A DNA stretch of 64,000 nt from Pirellula sp. (GTDB taxonomy: Bacteria > Planctomycetota > Planctomycetia > Pirellulales > PNKZ01). Made by a program: the position numbers and the translations under genes. The stretch covers positions 1 through 64,000 of the forward strand of contig PNKZ01000001.1 in the NCBI GenBank assembly GCA_013822735.1, in the 5' to 3' direction. Below, piece by piece: positions 52,687-62,069 of this stretch; the stretch's first letter is position 1; every line of letters starts with the position of its first letter. A model generated the notes under the pieces. It saw only the letters and a program-made list of their open reading frames with translations, did no database searches and had not been told where the DNA came from.

Positions 52687-54783
52687 ATGAAGCGCTTCGT
52701 CATTTCTGGAACTGCCGTCGCCGTACTGGCGTGCATTATCGCAAGTAGCGTACACGCTGAGTTTCGCACTTGGTCTGCGGCATCCGGCAGCTTTACTACC
52801 GAGGCCGAGTACGTCGGAAAGAAATCTGCCGACGTCATCGTTCTCAAGCGCCGCGACGGCGCGATCATCGATGTTCCGCTCAGCAAACTCTCTGCCGCCG
52901 ATCAAGCATACGTCACCGGCTTGGGGAACGGAACGCCTAGCGCGCCCGCACAGAATCCGACGACGAGCGCTCCGTCTAGCGCCGCACCGACGACCGTAGC
53001 GACGGTAACCCCCGCCGGACTCTCGGCCGTTCCCACATTAGGTGCCGGCGAAAAGCCGATGGACGCGGCGGAAGCCGATCGTGCGCTGCGCAACGTGGAT
53101 CGTGAAGCGCAAAAGTGCAAGACCGCCGAAGAAGCGATCGTGCTCTACACCGTGTTTCTTTCGGATCCGAAACTTCCCGCGGCAACGCGCACCGAAGCGA
53201 CCCAGAAGGCCGCCGACTGGAAGCGCATGGCCGAGCAAGGGCTCGTTCGTTTAGGCACCAAGTGGGTCACGCTCGAAGAGTTTCGCCAAGCGCGCGTGCG
53301 CTCCGTGTTCTTGATCAATCAAGGCTTGGAAATGGTGCGGCTAAATCAAGACAAGCTCGGCTTCGATAAGCTGTTGGAGGCCAGCAAGGTCGCCCCAGAC
53401 GACATTCAAGCGGACTTCATCATCGCCACGGTGTTTGCCATCGGCGTGCAGAAATTCGAGAAAGCCGAAGAGCACTACAAGGTCTGCTTGCGGCGTGATC
53501 CCACGAATCCCGCCGTGTTGAATAACCTGGCGCTGACGCTGATTCGCCAGAACAAGCCGGTCGAGGCGCTCGGCTACTGGCGCACCGCGGCGTCGCTCTG
53601 TCACGACCCGCGCATCGTGCAAAACATCGGCCGGCTCTTCGAAGCCGCCGGGAGCAGGAAGTTGTTCGTAACGCCTGCGGTGCTGGATCAACTCTCCGAC
53701 ATCTATGCGACGCTGGTGTTGGACAACAACGTCTCGGCAGCGACCAAGCAAATGGGCTGGCAATATATGGTCTTGCCGCAGCAGCCTCCCGTGGATGAAA
53801 CCACGGCCGCGTTGCCCGCCGACACGACGGTCGATAAGTCGATTGCCGTGATGGGCTCAGGGTTCTGCCCCGTCTCGGAATATATCCTCACCACGCGCGA
53901 CGCCACGAAAGGTTCGGCAGGTTTTGTAATCGCCGATCCGAATCAGCCCGGCAAGCGGCTTGACGCCAAGTTGATTGCCTCGTCCGAGCGATACAATCTT
54001 TCGATCTTGCACTGCCCGGGCCTCACCTGCACCCCGCTGCCGATGGACGATTGGTATTCGCGCATCGGAACCGATGTTCTGGTGGCGTCGTATCCGCTGA
54101 TCGACACTAAGGCCGCTTCGCTCAAAATGGCCAAGGGGAAACTCATTTCGCCGTCGTCGTTTTATTTCGGCGGACATGTCGTGTACGAAGTTCCGAAGGC
54201 TCCCAGCGTTCCGGGCGGGCCGGTCGTCGACACCATGGGCAACGTCGTGGCAATGCACTTGAAGTCGTTTGAAGCGCTCAACAATCGTTATAACGCCGGC
54301 ATTAACACTTGGGCGGCGCGCGACTTTATCCGCGAATCCATTCCGAACGCGCGGTTCTCGCCGGTCGGCAAGGCCGACTTGCCTTGGTCGGACGTCGAGA
54401 AGCAAGCCGCGCAGGCCACGGTCGTCATCATGTCCGAACAACCTGCTTCCGACGTCGGTCTGAATAAGCGCGTCGGAGAAGGGTTTCTCATCGACGTTTC
54501 CTGCTCGAAGTGCAGCGGCATGAAAACGGTCCGTTGTCCGGTGCGCGATTGTGCGAACGGCAAGGTCGGAGCGATGCAACGGCAGATCACCGGCGTGAAT
54601 CCGACGACCGGCCAGCAGATCTATCAGGACCATCGCATTTCGGTTCCTTGCCGCAACTGCGACGGGCGCGGTCGCGTGACTTGTCCCGAATGCCACGGCT
54701 CCGGAGTCGACGGCTCGGTGAGCAGTCGCCCTCGCGGCATTAACACGGCCAACCCGATCAACGGCCTGCTCAATCCGAATTGA
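52687..54783 (+). CDS. Secreted protein: SHD1 domain, TPR-like region, trypsin-like fold, DnaJ-type Cys-rich C-terminus
   Basis: FRTWSAASGSFTTEAEYVGKKSADVIVLKRRDGAIIDVPLSKLSAADQAYV; CSKCSGMKTVRCPVRDC...CRNCDGRGRVTCPECHGSG. Confidence 0.75.
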   Translation: MKRFVISGTAVAVLACIIASSVHAEFRTWSAASGSFTTEAEYVGKKSADVIVLKRRDGAIIDVPLSKLSAADQAYVTGLGNGTPSAPAQNPTTSAPSSAAPTTVATVTPAGLSAVPTLGAGEKPMDAAEADRALRNVDREAQKCKTAEEAIVLYTVFLSDPKLPAATRTEATQKAADWKRMAEQGLVRLGTKWVTLEEFRQARVRSVFLINQGLEMVRLNQDKLGFDKLLEASKVAPDDIQADFIIATVFAIGVQKFEKAEEHYKVCLRRDPTNPAVLNNLALTLIRQNKPVEALGYWRTAASLCHDPRIVQNIGRLFEAAGSRKLFVTPAVLDQLSDIYATLVLDNNVSAATKQMGWQYMVLPQQPPVDETTAALPADTTVDKSIAVMGSGFCPVSEYILTTRDATKGSAGFVIADPNQPGKRLDAKLIASSERYNLSILHCPGLTCTPLPMDDWYSRIGTDVLVASYPLIDTKAASLKMAKGKLISPSSFYFGGHVVYEVPKAPSVPGGPVVDTMGNVVAMHLKSFEALNNRYNAGINTWAARDFIRESIPNARFSPVGKADLPWSDVEKQAAQATVVIMSEQPASDVGLNKRVGEGFLIDVSCSKCSGMKTVRCPVRDCANGKVGAMQRQITGVNPTTGQQIYQDHRISVPCRNCDGRGRVTCPECHGSGVDGSVSSRPRGINTANPINGLLNPN

Positions 54784-55009
54784 CGCGGCGCCAAAGACGC
54801 GGGCCGCGGCGGATTAGCGCTTCGCAAAAAACGGCGTCACCGGCGGCTTGGAGCCGTCGGCGGACGCCGGTGTCGTTCGAGCGTCATCCTCAAAAAAGCC
54901 ACAGGATCCGGCAATTACTCTATCCAACCCGCGGTCGACGGGCCTAAAGTGAAAATCAGGTCGGGTCGATCGCTTTCCCCCGTTCGCATCTCCTTACTGC
55001 CGGCAAGAA

Positions 55010-58000
55010 ATGGCTACGGACGCTCCCGGTCCTTGGGAAGGCCTCACGATCTCCGGAGGTCGCTATGAACGACTGACGACGATCGGCGTCGGCGGCATGG
55101 GATACGTCTATCGCGCCGTCGACCGGAACCTGAAGACCGACGTCGTGATCAAGGCGCCGCGCGCTTCGCTGGTGGAATTCTCGGAGTTGGCGGATCGCTT
55201 CGAGCAAGAGGTCGGCGCGCTGGTCCGGCTTTCCTTTCCGCACATCGTGCCGATCATCGATATCGGCAGACACGCCGGCGTCTCGTTCGCCGTCATGCGG
55301 TACTTGCCGGGAGGCAATCTTCGCACGCGCGCCATGACCGGCGAAGGAGGCCGGCAAGCTCCCATGCCGTGGCAGAGTCTGCGCTATTGGCTGCCGAGCA
55401 TCGCCAAGGCCCTCGACTTCGTCCATCGCTCGCAGTTCGTTCATCGCGACGTGAAGCCGCGCAACATTCTTTTCGATGAGCACGGCCAAGCCTACCTGAG
55501 CGACTTCGGCATCATTAAGGGCATCGGCCTGATGGCGACCGGCGAAAGCCGCTATCGCACGGCCGACGGCATCAATGTCGGCACGGTCGACTATATGGCG
55601 CCGGAGATTCTGAAGAACCAGCCGTTCGACGGCCGGGCGGACCAATACTCCTTGGCGCTGACGGTCTACGAGTTTGTCGCCGGTCGCTTGCCGTTTTCGG
55701 ACGATTCCGTCGCCGTGGTGATTAACGGACATCTCAACACCGTCCCGCAGCCGCTCTCGGTACTGGTTCCGGACGTTCCGGCTTCCATTTCCGCGGCCGT
55801 GTCGAAGGCGCTGCTGAAAGATCCTGCCGAGCGCTTTCGCGATTGCGGCGATTTCGCACGGGCGGTGCTCGGTACTACGGCGTCGTCCGCCGATTTGCAG
55901 ACCGGCATCCGGCAAGCATCGCCGTCGCACGGCGCGTCGGCCCACCATGCAGACGCGGGGGAAACTCGCATCGCGCGCAGCGCGGCACCGTCGTCGACGC
56001 GGAGGTTTCTCTCCTCGCGCAGCGGTGCCGTCGTGCTTGCCGGCGTGTTCGCGGCCGTCGCGGCCCTGGTATTGGCGGTCGCTCTCGATCGACAATCGGA
56101 CACTACTACGCCCTCGGAGATCGCCGAACATAGTCCCTTGGCGCGTCAACTGACGGAGTGGAAGCGGAAAGCCGGCGAAGTCGAACGGAGCCGGACCGTG
56201 GAAAGTGAAGCGATCTTGAGCGCTTTGCAGTACGACAACGCCGCCCAATTGCAGCAATTGTTGAAAGCCAAGGCGGCGAGCGATCTGCGCGATTATTCCG
56301 GCAGGCTCGATGAATTAGAGGGTGAGCTCACGGCGATGGCGCAGCTTCATAGCGACCGTGCGAAGCGCCTCGCAGAATCCCGTTCCGGTACCGCCCCCGC
56401 TCCTTCCGGCGCCGGGCAGGCGTCGTCGGAGGCGACGGCGCAAGATCGCGAGTTGCAGGATCAAGCTTCCGAGCTCACGACCATGGCGCATCGCCTCCGG
56501 TCGCTGAAGGAAAAATCGCAATCGTTAGACGCGTTCGACGCGGCCGCCCTGCAAGAACTGACGCTGCTGAATGAAATGGAGGCGCTGCTTGCCGCGCCCG
56601 AGCATCGTGAAGTCGGCGCTTCGTGTCTGCAGCGGGCGACGGACTTGGCGCTGGGCCCGAATCCGAGCCTCGCCTGGACGGCCGTCAACGTGCTCGCGCG
56701 CAGCGGCGATTCGGCGGCGGTAAAGACCGTGGTCTCTCGGTTTAATTCGTATCCGCCGGCGAAGCAATGGGCGCTGCTCCAATCGCTGTTTGTTTCCGGG
56801 GGCGCCGAACCGACGGCTGCCGCGCTGCGGCTCACGGCCAAGTATCCGAAAGCGATGGAAAGCGGTTCGCGGGAAGAGTTGGTCCGCCTCGCCGAGCGCG
56901 ATGCGAAGAGATACCGCGGCGTCATCGATTGGTTGTTGCAGAGTTGCACGTCGCCGGACGAACGGCTGCGCATCTTCGTCGCACAAACGCAGGCGCTTTC
57001 CGACGAGTGGCTGAAGGAACTCGAGGTTGCGTGTACGACCGGCTTGCTCTCGGACCACGTTGATGAAGTCTTCGATGAGATCGTGCTACGCAAACACGTT
57101 GCCGCTTATCCGTTGGCCGAGCGTTTGGCGCGCCGGTCGCCCGCTCCGACGTACAAACATTTCACCGGCGCGGAACTGCCCGAAATCATGGCCGACGGTC
57201 CGAGCCTCGGCGCCGTTGTCGCCGGGCAGTGGATACTGCAGGGAAGCGACGCTCTACGCGCCGCCGCACTTGCCGAGTACTGCCGTCCGGGCTCATCGCT
57301 CGACGTTTCACCGTTGGCCGCCGCATTTGCGAAGCGGCCGGTGCGCGATCCGGAAAGCCTAATCAACTTGTTCATCAAGCAAGAGTCGACGACCGGCGTT
57401 CGACTGGCGGCGGCGGCATTGAACGAGATTCCCGATTTTCAGCACGCCAAGATTCTTTTTACCACCGCTTCCGTGCCCGTGCTGCATTCGCTCGAGGCCC
57501 GACAGCGGTTGCTCGAAATCGCCTGGGACGACGCGGACAAGGGGCGCTCCTGGGCGCTCGTGCAGATGCTCGGCGCGGGATTCCTGTCGAAGTTCGACGA
57601 CGCCGAGGCCGTTCGTAAAGAGCAGTTGAGTACGATGCGCGAGATCATCCCGATTCTCTCCGGCAAACTCGTGATCTTGCCGAACTCGCCGGTGAGCGGG
57701 CCCAAAGACCGCGGGCTGTCGGTGGCGTTTGTCGACTTGTTCAAGCTTCCCAACGACCTCGATCCCAAAAAGCTCGCTCCCGACGGTCCGTCGCAAATTC
57801 GGCTATCGGAACTTCGCGCCGATTTGGCCCAGCTGCTGCCCACCGTCAGTTCGCGTTTCGCCGAAGTCATCAAGTCCGTTGATCGCTATCTGGTAGAACT
57901 GGAAGCGCTCAATCGAAGCAGTTATGAACTTGCGACGATCTACGATTTTACGGTTCAACAACAGTTGCCGGGCGTGCGGCGTGCGATGCAAGTGAATCCG

Positions 58001-58126
58001 ACGCCGACGTGGGACTTTCGTTTCGCCAGTTCGCACATCACGCGATTTGAACGTGAACGCACCACCTTTCAAGCGCTGACGGAATCGTTACCGAAGTCCC
58101 GTTCTTCCGTTCCGCTCCCCCAGTGA
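55010..58126 (+). CDS. Serine/threonine protein kinase
   Basis: VIKAPR, FVHRDVKPRNILFDEHGQAYLSDFGI, GTVDYMAPEIL; TM segment near residue 345. Confidence 0.9.
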   Translation: MATDAPGPWEGLTISGGRYERLTTIGVGGMGYVYRAVDRNLKTDVVIKAPRASLVEFSELADRFEQEVGALVRLSFPHIVPIIDIGRHAGVSFAVMRYLPGGNLRTRAMTGEGGRQAPMPWQSLRYWLPSIAKALDFVHRSQFVHRDVKPRNILFDEHGQAYLSDFGIIKGIGLMATGESRYRTADGINVGTVDYMAPEILKNQPFDGRADQYSLALTVYEFVAGRLPFSDDSVAVVINGHLNTVPQPLSVLVPDVPASISAAVSKALLKDPAERFRDCGDFARAVLGTTASSADLQTGIRQASPSHGASAHHADAGETRIARSAAPSSTRRFLSSRSGAVVLAGVFAAVAALVLAVALDRQSDTTTPSEIAEHSPLARQLTEWKRKAGEVERSRTVESEAILSALQYDNAAQLQQLLKAKAASDLRDYSGRLDELEGELTAMAQLHSDRAKRLAESRSGTAPAPSGAGQASSEATAQDRELQDQASELTTMAHRLRSLKEKSQSLDAFDAAALQELTLLNEMEALLAAPEHREVGASCLQRATDLALGPNPSLAWTAVNVLARSGDSAAVKTVVSRFNSYPPAKQWALLQSLFVSGGAEPTAAALRLTAKYPKAMESGSREELVRLAERDAKRYRGVIDWLLQSCTSPDERLRIFVAQTQALSDEWLKELEVACTTGLLSDHVDEVFDEIVLRKHVAAYPLAERLARRSPAPTYKHFTGAELPEIMADGPSLGAVVAGQWILQGSDALRAAALAEYCRPGSSLDVSPLAAAFAKRPVRDPESLINLFIKQESTTGVRLAAAALNEIPDFQHAKILFTTASVPVLHSLEARQRLLEIAWDDADKGRSWALVQMLGAGFLSKFDDAEAVRKEQLSTMREIIPILSGKLVILPNSPVSGPKDRGLSVAFVDLFKLPNDLDPKKLAPDGPSQIRLSELRADLAQLLPTVSSRFAEVIKSVDRYLVELEALNRSSYELATIYDFTVQQQLPGVRRAMQVNPTPTWDFRFASSHITRFERERTTFQALTESLPKSRSSVPLPQ

Positions 58127-60642
58127 GTCCGTCGGGAATGACCGATCGCGAAAAAACGACGCTGAACGCGCTTCCCCGCGGTCTGGTGCAACAGACCGAG
58201 GCGGATCGTCCGTCGGGTCGCCGTCGACCGTTATTGCGGCGGTTCGCGGCGGCGCTGTGCCTTTCCGTGTTGGGAGCTTCACTTGCCGGTGGAGCATATT
58301 ACTTATTGTCGCGCGTCGAACAAGAAGAGACTCCGGAAAACGTCGAATCGGAATTGGCTTCGTTCAACGGCCATGCGGCCCCGGTACTGTGCACGGCGTT
58401 GGCCGCCGACGGCGAAACCGTAGTGAGCGGCGACAAGGCCGGCCAAGTCTTGGTTTGGAACGGAGCGACGCGGAAACTTCAGGCTCAATTCAACCGCCAT
58501 ATGAGTTCCGTCGGCTGTGTCGATATTTCGGCCGACGGGGAGATGGTCGCCGGCGGCGACGATCAAGGGATGGTTCGAATCTGGAACGCTAAGACCGGTA
58601 AGCAGACGTCGGAATTCTTCGCTCACGGCGGCGGCGTCTTAAACCTCGCGCTGTACCCGACAAAGCAGTATCTGGCAACGTGCGGTCGCGACGGGCGCTT
58701 GGCGCTGTGGGACTTAAGCGAACCGACGCTCATGCGAGAATACCGCTTCGAGCGAGCACAAATCAACGATCTGGCGCTCACGCCGGACGGTTTGCGAATC
58801 GTTGCCGGCGACTCCGCGGGATTTATTCGCGTGCTCAATCTTACGGCGTTTGAACAGGTGAAGGCGTTTCAGGCGCATGCCGGCGGCGTGATGCGCTTGG
58901 TCGTCGCGCCCCAAGGAGGGCAGATACTCTCCGGCGGCAAAGACGGCATCCTACGGCGCTGGGACTTGGAAACCGGACGCGTACTCGGTGAATGGAAGCC
59001 GCCGGCGTCGGAACTTATCGGCGATGTCGCCTATTCGCCCGGAGGAACCCGCGCATTGGCGGTCGTCGAAGGGGGCAAGATTCGCCTGTTCTCGACCGAA
59101 GACGATCGCCTGATCGAAACGCTCGGCGGTGAAGAATCGCCGTCGTCCTGCGGCGCGTTCTTCGCCGGCGGCACGCTCTTGGTCGCCGGCTCGCCCGACA
59201 ACCACGTTCATTTCTTCCGGATTCCGCCCCCCACAACTTTGGAAATCGAATGCGTTCGCGACGTCGTCGAAAGCAATCAGTTGTTGGCGCGCAAGTACGA
59301 AAGCTTCGGTCACCACATGAAGTTGGGAAGAAGTATTCTCGATCGCAATCGCGAGCGGGAAGCGTTGAAGGAATTTCAATTGGCGGAATCAGGCGTTCCC
59401 AAGGATTCGCTGGAATATCAGGCGGCGCACGATATCGTCGTGGACCTTTCCAAAAACATTGAAGCTCTGGAGAGGTACGGCTCGCTTTGCCGCGCCGGAA
59501 AGCAAGCGCTCGATCAGGAAGATTTGCCGGCCGCGATGGTGCGATTCGGCGAAGCCCAAAAACTGATTCGCGAAATAGGACTGGAGTCGAAATACCCGGA
59601 AGCGCGCGACGGCTTAGAGGCGGCGAAGCGCGCGACGGCTTTGAAGACCGCTCTCGACGGCCTTCAAGTGGTCGACCGGGGCATCGACTTCGTTAACTAT
59701 TCCACGAAGAGCCCTTTCGACCACGGCCGACGTTTTGCCTTTTTGCTCACGAAGGAAGTGCCGCCGATGGCGTTGGCGGATACGCAGCTGGAATGGTTCG
59801 TCAAGATCACGACGCCCGGTCCGTTTCCGGATGAAGAAGTTTCGCTGCGCGTCGAACTGTATGAGGCGGGCACGGCGAAGCCGATTGCGGCGAAAGACCA
59901 TCCCTTCGTCGTCGGTGAAGTCGAGCAGTCGTTTCAGTCGCGCGCTTCGGCCCCCTCCGGCGGCTGGAAGCCGGGAACCTACGAGCTTCGCACGGTGCTG
60001 CTCAGTCCGCGCGGCAAGCTCAACCCCAACAGTCGCGAATTCAAAATCGGCCGGCTCGACTGGGAGGAACGACAAGTCGATCTCACGCCCGAAGGAGTGC
60101 AGCGTGCACACTTCGTCGTCGACGCCGGGCTGAAGATCGCCAAGGGCGAGGCCCTATACATTTCCGCGTCCGGTACGACGAAGCCGGCGCCGACGGCATT
60201 TTATCGCGAACTTTTGGGAGACCTTCACGTGGCGGCTCCGGTCCCGGCCGAGCCTGAAGGGCTGCCGTGGCACAAACAGGCGATGCGATTGCAGAAGTAC
60301 CGGACCGTCGACACGAAATCAAATTATGCGGCGCTGCTGATGCGCATCGGCTACGAGAGCATCTGGTTGCCGTACAAGAAGGGCGTGCCCCCGCTGGTGA
60401 TGATCCAAGAAGGGCCGCTCCAACTCTCAATCAATTCCATCATTCCGTTAAGCTTTTCCTACGCGAAGCCGCCGAACGCGTGGTCGGTCGCTGATCGACA
60501 ATATTGGGCGGCCGACGGCGGCAAGTACGACGTCACCATCTTGCACGGCCGCTTTGACTTTCCGATTCCGCTTTCGGAAATCGACAAGACCAAGTTGCTG
60601 CTGCGCTATTTTCGCGATTCCGATCTTTCGAAGTCTCCCTAG
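58123..60642 (+). CDS. WD40-repeat protein, 4-nt overlap with kinase gene
   Basis: Repeats ending VLVWN, VRIWN, LALWD, LRRWD; GTG start overlaps TGA. Confidence 0.82.
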   Translation: MSPSGMTDREKTTLNALPRGLVQQTEADRPSGRRRPLLRRFAAALCLSVLGASLAGGAYYLLSRVEQEETPENVESELASFNGHAAPVLCTALAADGETVVSGDKAGQVLVWNGATRKLQAQFNRHMSSVGCVDISADGEMVAGGDDQGMVRIWNAKTGKQTSEFFAHGGGVLNLALYPTKQYLATCGRDGRLALWDLSEPTLMREYRFERAQINDLALTPDGLRIVAGDSAGFIRVLNLTAFEQVKAFQAHAGGVMRLVVAPQGGQILSGGKDGILRRWDLETGRVLGEWKPPASELIGDVAYSPGGTRALAVVEGGKIRLFSTEDDRLIETLGGEESPSSCGAFFAGGTLLVAGSPDNHVHFFRIPPPTTLEIECVRDVVESNQLLARKYESFGHHMKLGRSILDRNREREALKEFQLAESGVPKDSLEYQAAHDIVVDLSKNIEALERYGSLCRAGKQALDQEDLPAAMVRFGEAQKLIREIGLESKYPEARDGLEAAKRATALKTALDGLQVVDRGIDFVNYSTKSPFDHGRRFAFLLTKEVPPMALADTQLEWFVKITTPGPFPDEEVSLRVELYEAGTAKPIAAKDHPFVVGEVEQSFQSRASAPSGGWKPGTYELRTVLLSPRGKLNPNSREFKIGRLDWEERQVDLTPEGVQRAHFVVDAGLKIAKGEALYISASGTTKPAPTAFYRELLGDLHVAAPVPAEPEGLPWHKQAMRLQKYRTVDTKSNYAALLMRIGYESIWLPYKKGVPPLVMIQEGPLQLSINSIIPLSFSYAKPPNAWSVADRQYWAADGGKYDVTILHGRFDFPIPLSEIDKTKLLLRYFRDSDLSKSP

Positions 60643-60703
60643 GCCGGCGGGCGGCTTGCCGCGCGTCTGACGATTGAGCACATCCTTTTGTATGGGCAAC
60701 GTC

Positions 60704-62044
60704 ATGAAAAACTACCTGTTGATCGGTGCCGGATTTCTCACGCTGATCGTCATCTGCGTCACCGTCATCCATTTCGAAGCCGAGCGTACCCGCACGGTGA
60801 TGAAGGAGACGGCGTCCAATGCTCTCAAAGACGGACTGGCCGGTACGCTCGGCGGCGGCCCGAACGCCAAAGACGTAGGGGATGCCGTCAATAAGGTGCA
60901 GTCCATCCTGAACGACACCGCGAGCGAAGCGGCGAAAGAAACTCCCGGACTTGTGAAGCCCGCAACGGAAGCGGCGCACGAGGTATTGCAGGAGTTGCGC
61001 GGCGCCGTCTCGTCACGAGATGCCGACGAGGAGAAAACGCCGCCGCGCCCCGCTCCGACGGGAACCGCCAAACGGGCGGCCGTCGTGGCGAGTATTCTCG
61101 ACGAGATCGAAATGACGATGGAGGAAATCGTCGACGTCCGCTCGCGCGAACGCTCCGAAGGGAGCGAACCGTCGGACCGAGATTCGAAAGATCGTTCGGC
61201 CAAAGGCTCGGACGACGATCGTGATGATCGCAAGAAAGACGATCGGCGTATCCTCATCGATCCACGCGACCCGGTCGGCAGCGTGCTCGACTTGACGCGT
61301 CGCGCCACGAAGTCGGGCGACGATTATGGCCAATCTATGATGCGGCTGTCGCCGACCGAGGAGACGGCCTGGGGGAAGAAGCTCCATGCCGAAGTGATCG
61401 TCGAATCAAAAGTCGTGCACGATTCGGTCGTGAACAGGCGCATTGCTCGGCTGGCCGAGCCGATCTTGGCGCGCCGTAAGCGACCGGAGATCAATTACAC
61501 GTTCACGGTTTTGCAAACCGATCGCTACGACCTCAACGCGTTCTCGCTTCCCGGCGGCTACATCTACGTGCATAGCGCACTGATTGATTTCGTCGAGAAC
61601 GATCAAGAGCTGCAATTTGTCTTAGCGCACGAAATTGCGCACGTCGATTTGGAGCATTGCAATCGCAAGTTAACGTACGCGGCCCGCGCCTCCGACCTCA
61701 CGGCGCCGGCCATCGGCGGATTTGTCGGCGTGTTGCACAACATCATGTCGCGGCCGTACGCCAAGACGGAAGAGTTTGATGCCGACGCGTACGCCCTGCG
61801 CGCCGTGGTCGCAGCCGGGCAAACGCGCGCTCAGGCGCTGTCGTTTCCCAAGCGGTTGGGAGAATACATGAAACGTAAGGACGTTTCGCACACCCGGTCG
61901 CCGCGCGAGACGAGCGTCTTTTCCGACGTGTTTGCGCGTGCCGAAGATCATTTCAGCACCCACCCGCCGATGGACGAGCGTATTGCGCGGCTCGAAGCGG
62001 TGGAGATCGACGAAGCCTACGGCCCGGCGAAGAAAGAGCGCTAA
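60704..62044 (+). CDS. M48-family metalloprotease
   Basis: FVLAHEIAHVDLEHCNRKL (HExxH). Confidence 0.87.
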   Translation: MKNYLLIGAGFLTLIVICVTVIHFEAERTRTVMKETASNALKDGLAGTLGGGPNAKDVGDAVNKVQSILNDTASEAAKETPGLVKPATEAAHEVLQELRGAVSSRDADEEKTPPRPAPTGTAKRAAVVASILDEIEMTMEEIVDVRSRERSEGSEPSDRDSKDRSAKGSDDDRDDRKKDDRRILIDPRDPVGSVLDLTRRATKSGDDYGQSMMRLSPTEETAWGKKLHAEVIVESKVVHDSVVNRRIARLAEPILARRKRPEINYTFTVLQTDRYDLNAFSLPGGYIYVHSALIDFVENDQELQFVLAHEIAHVDLEHCNRKLTYAARASDLTAPAIGGFVGVLHNIMSRPYAKTEEFDADAYALRAVVAAGQTRAQALSFPKRLGEYMKRKDVSHTRSPRETSVFSDVFARAEDHFSTHPPMDERIARLEAVEIDEAYGPAKKER

Positions 62045-62069
62045 GCGAAAGCACGCCGAACGCGCGACG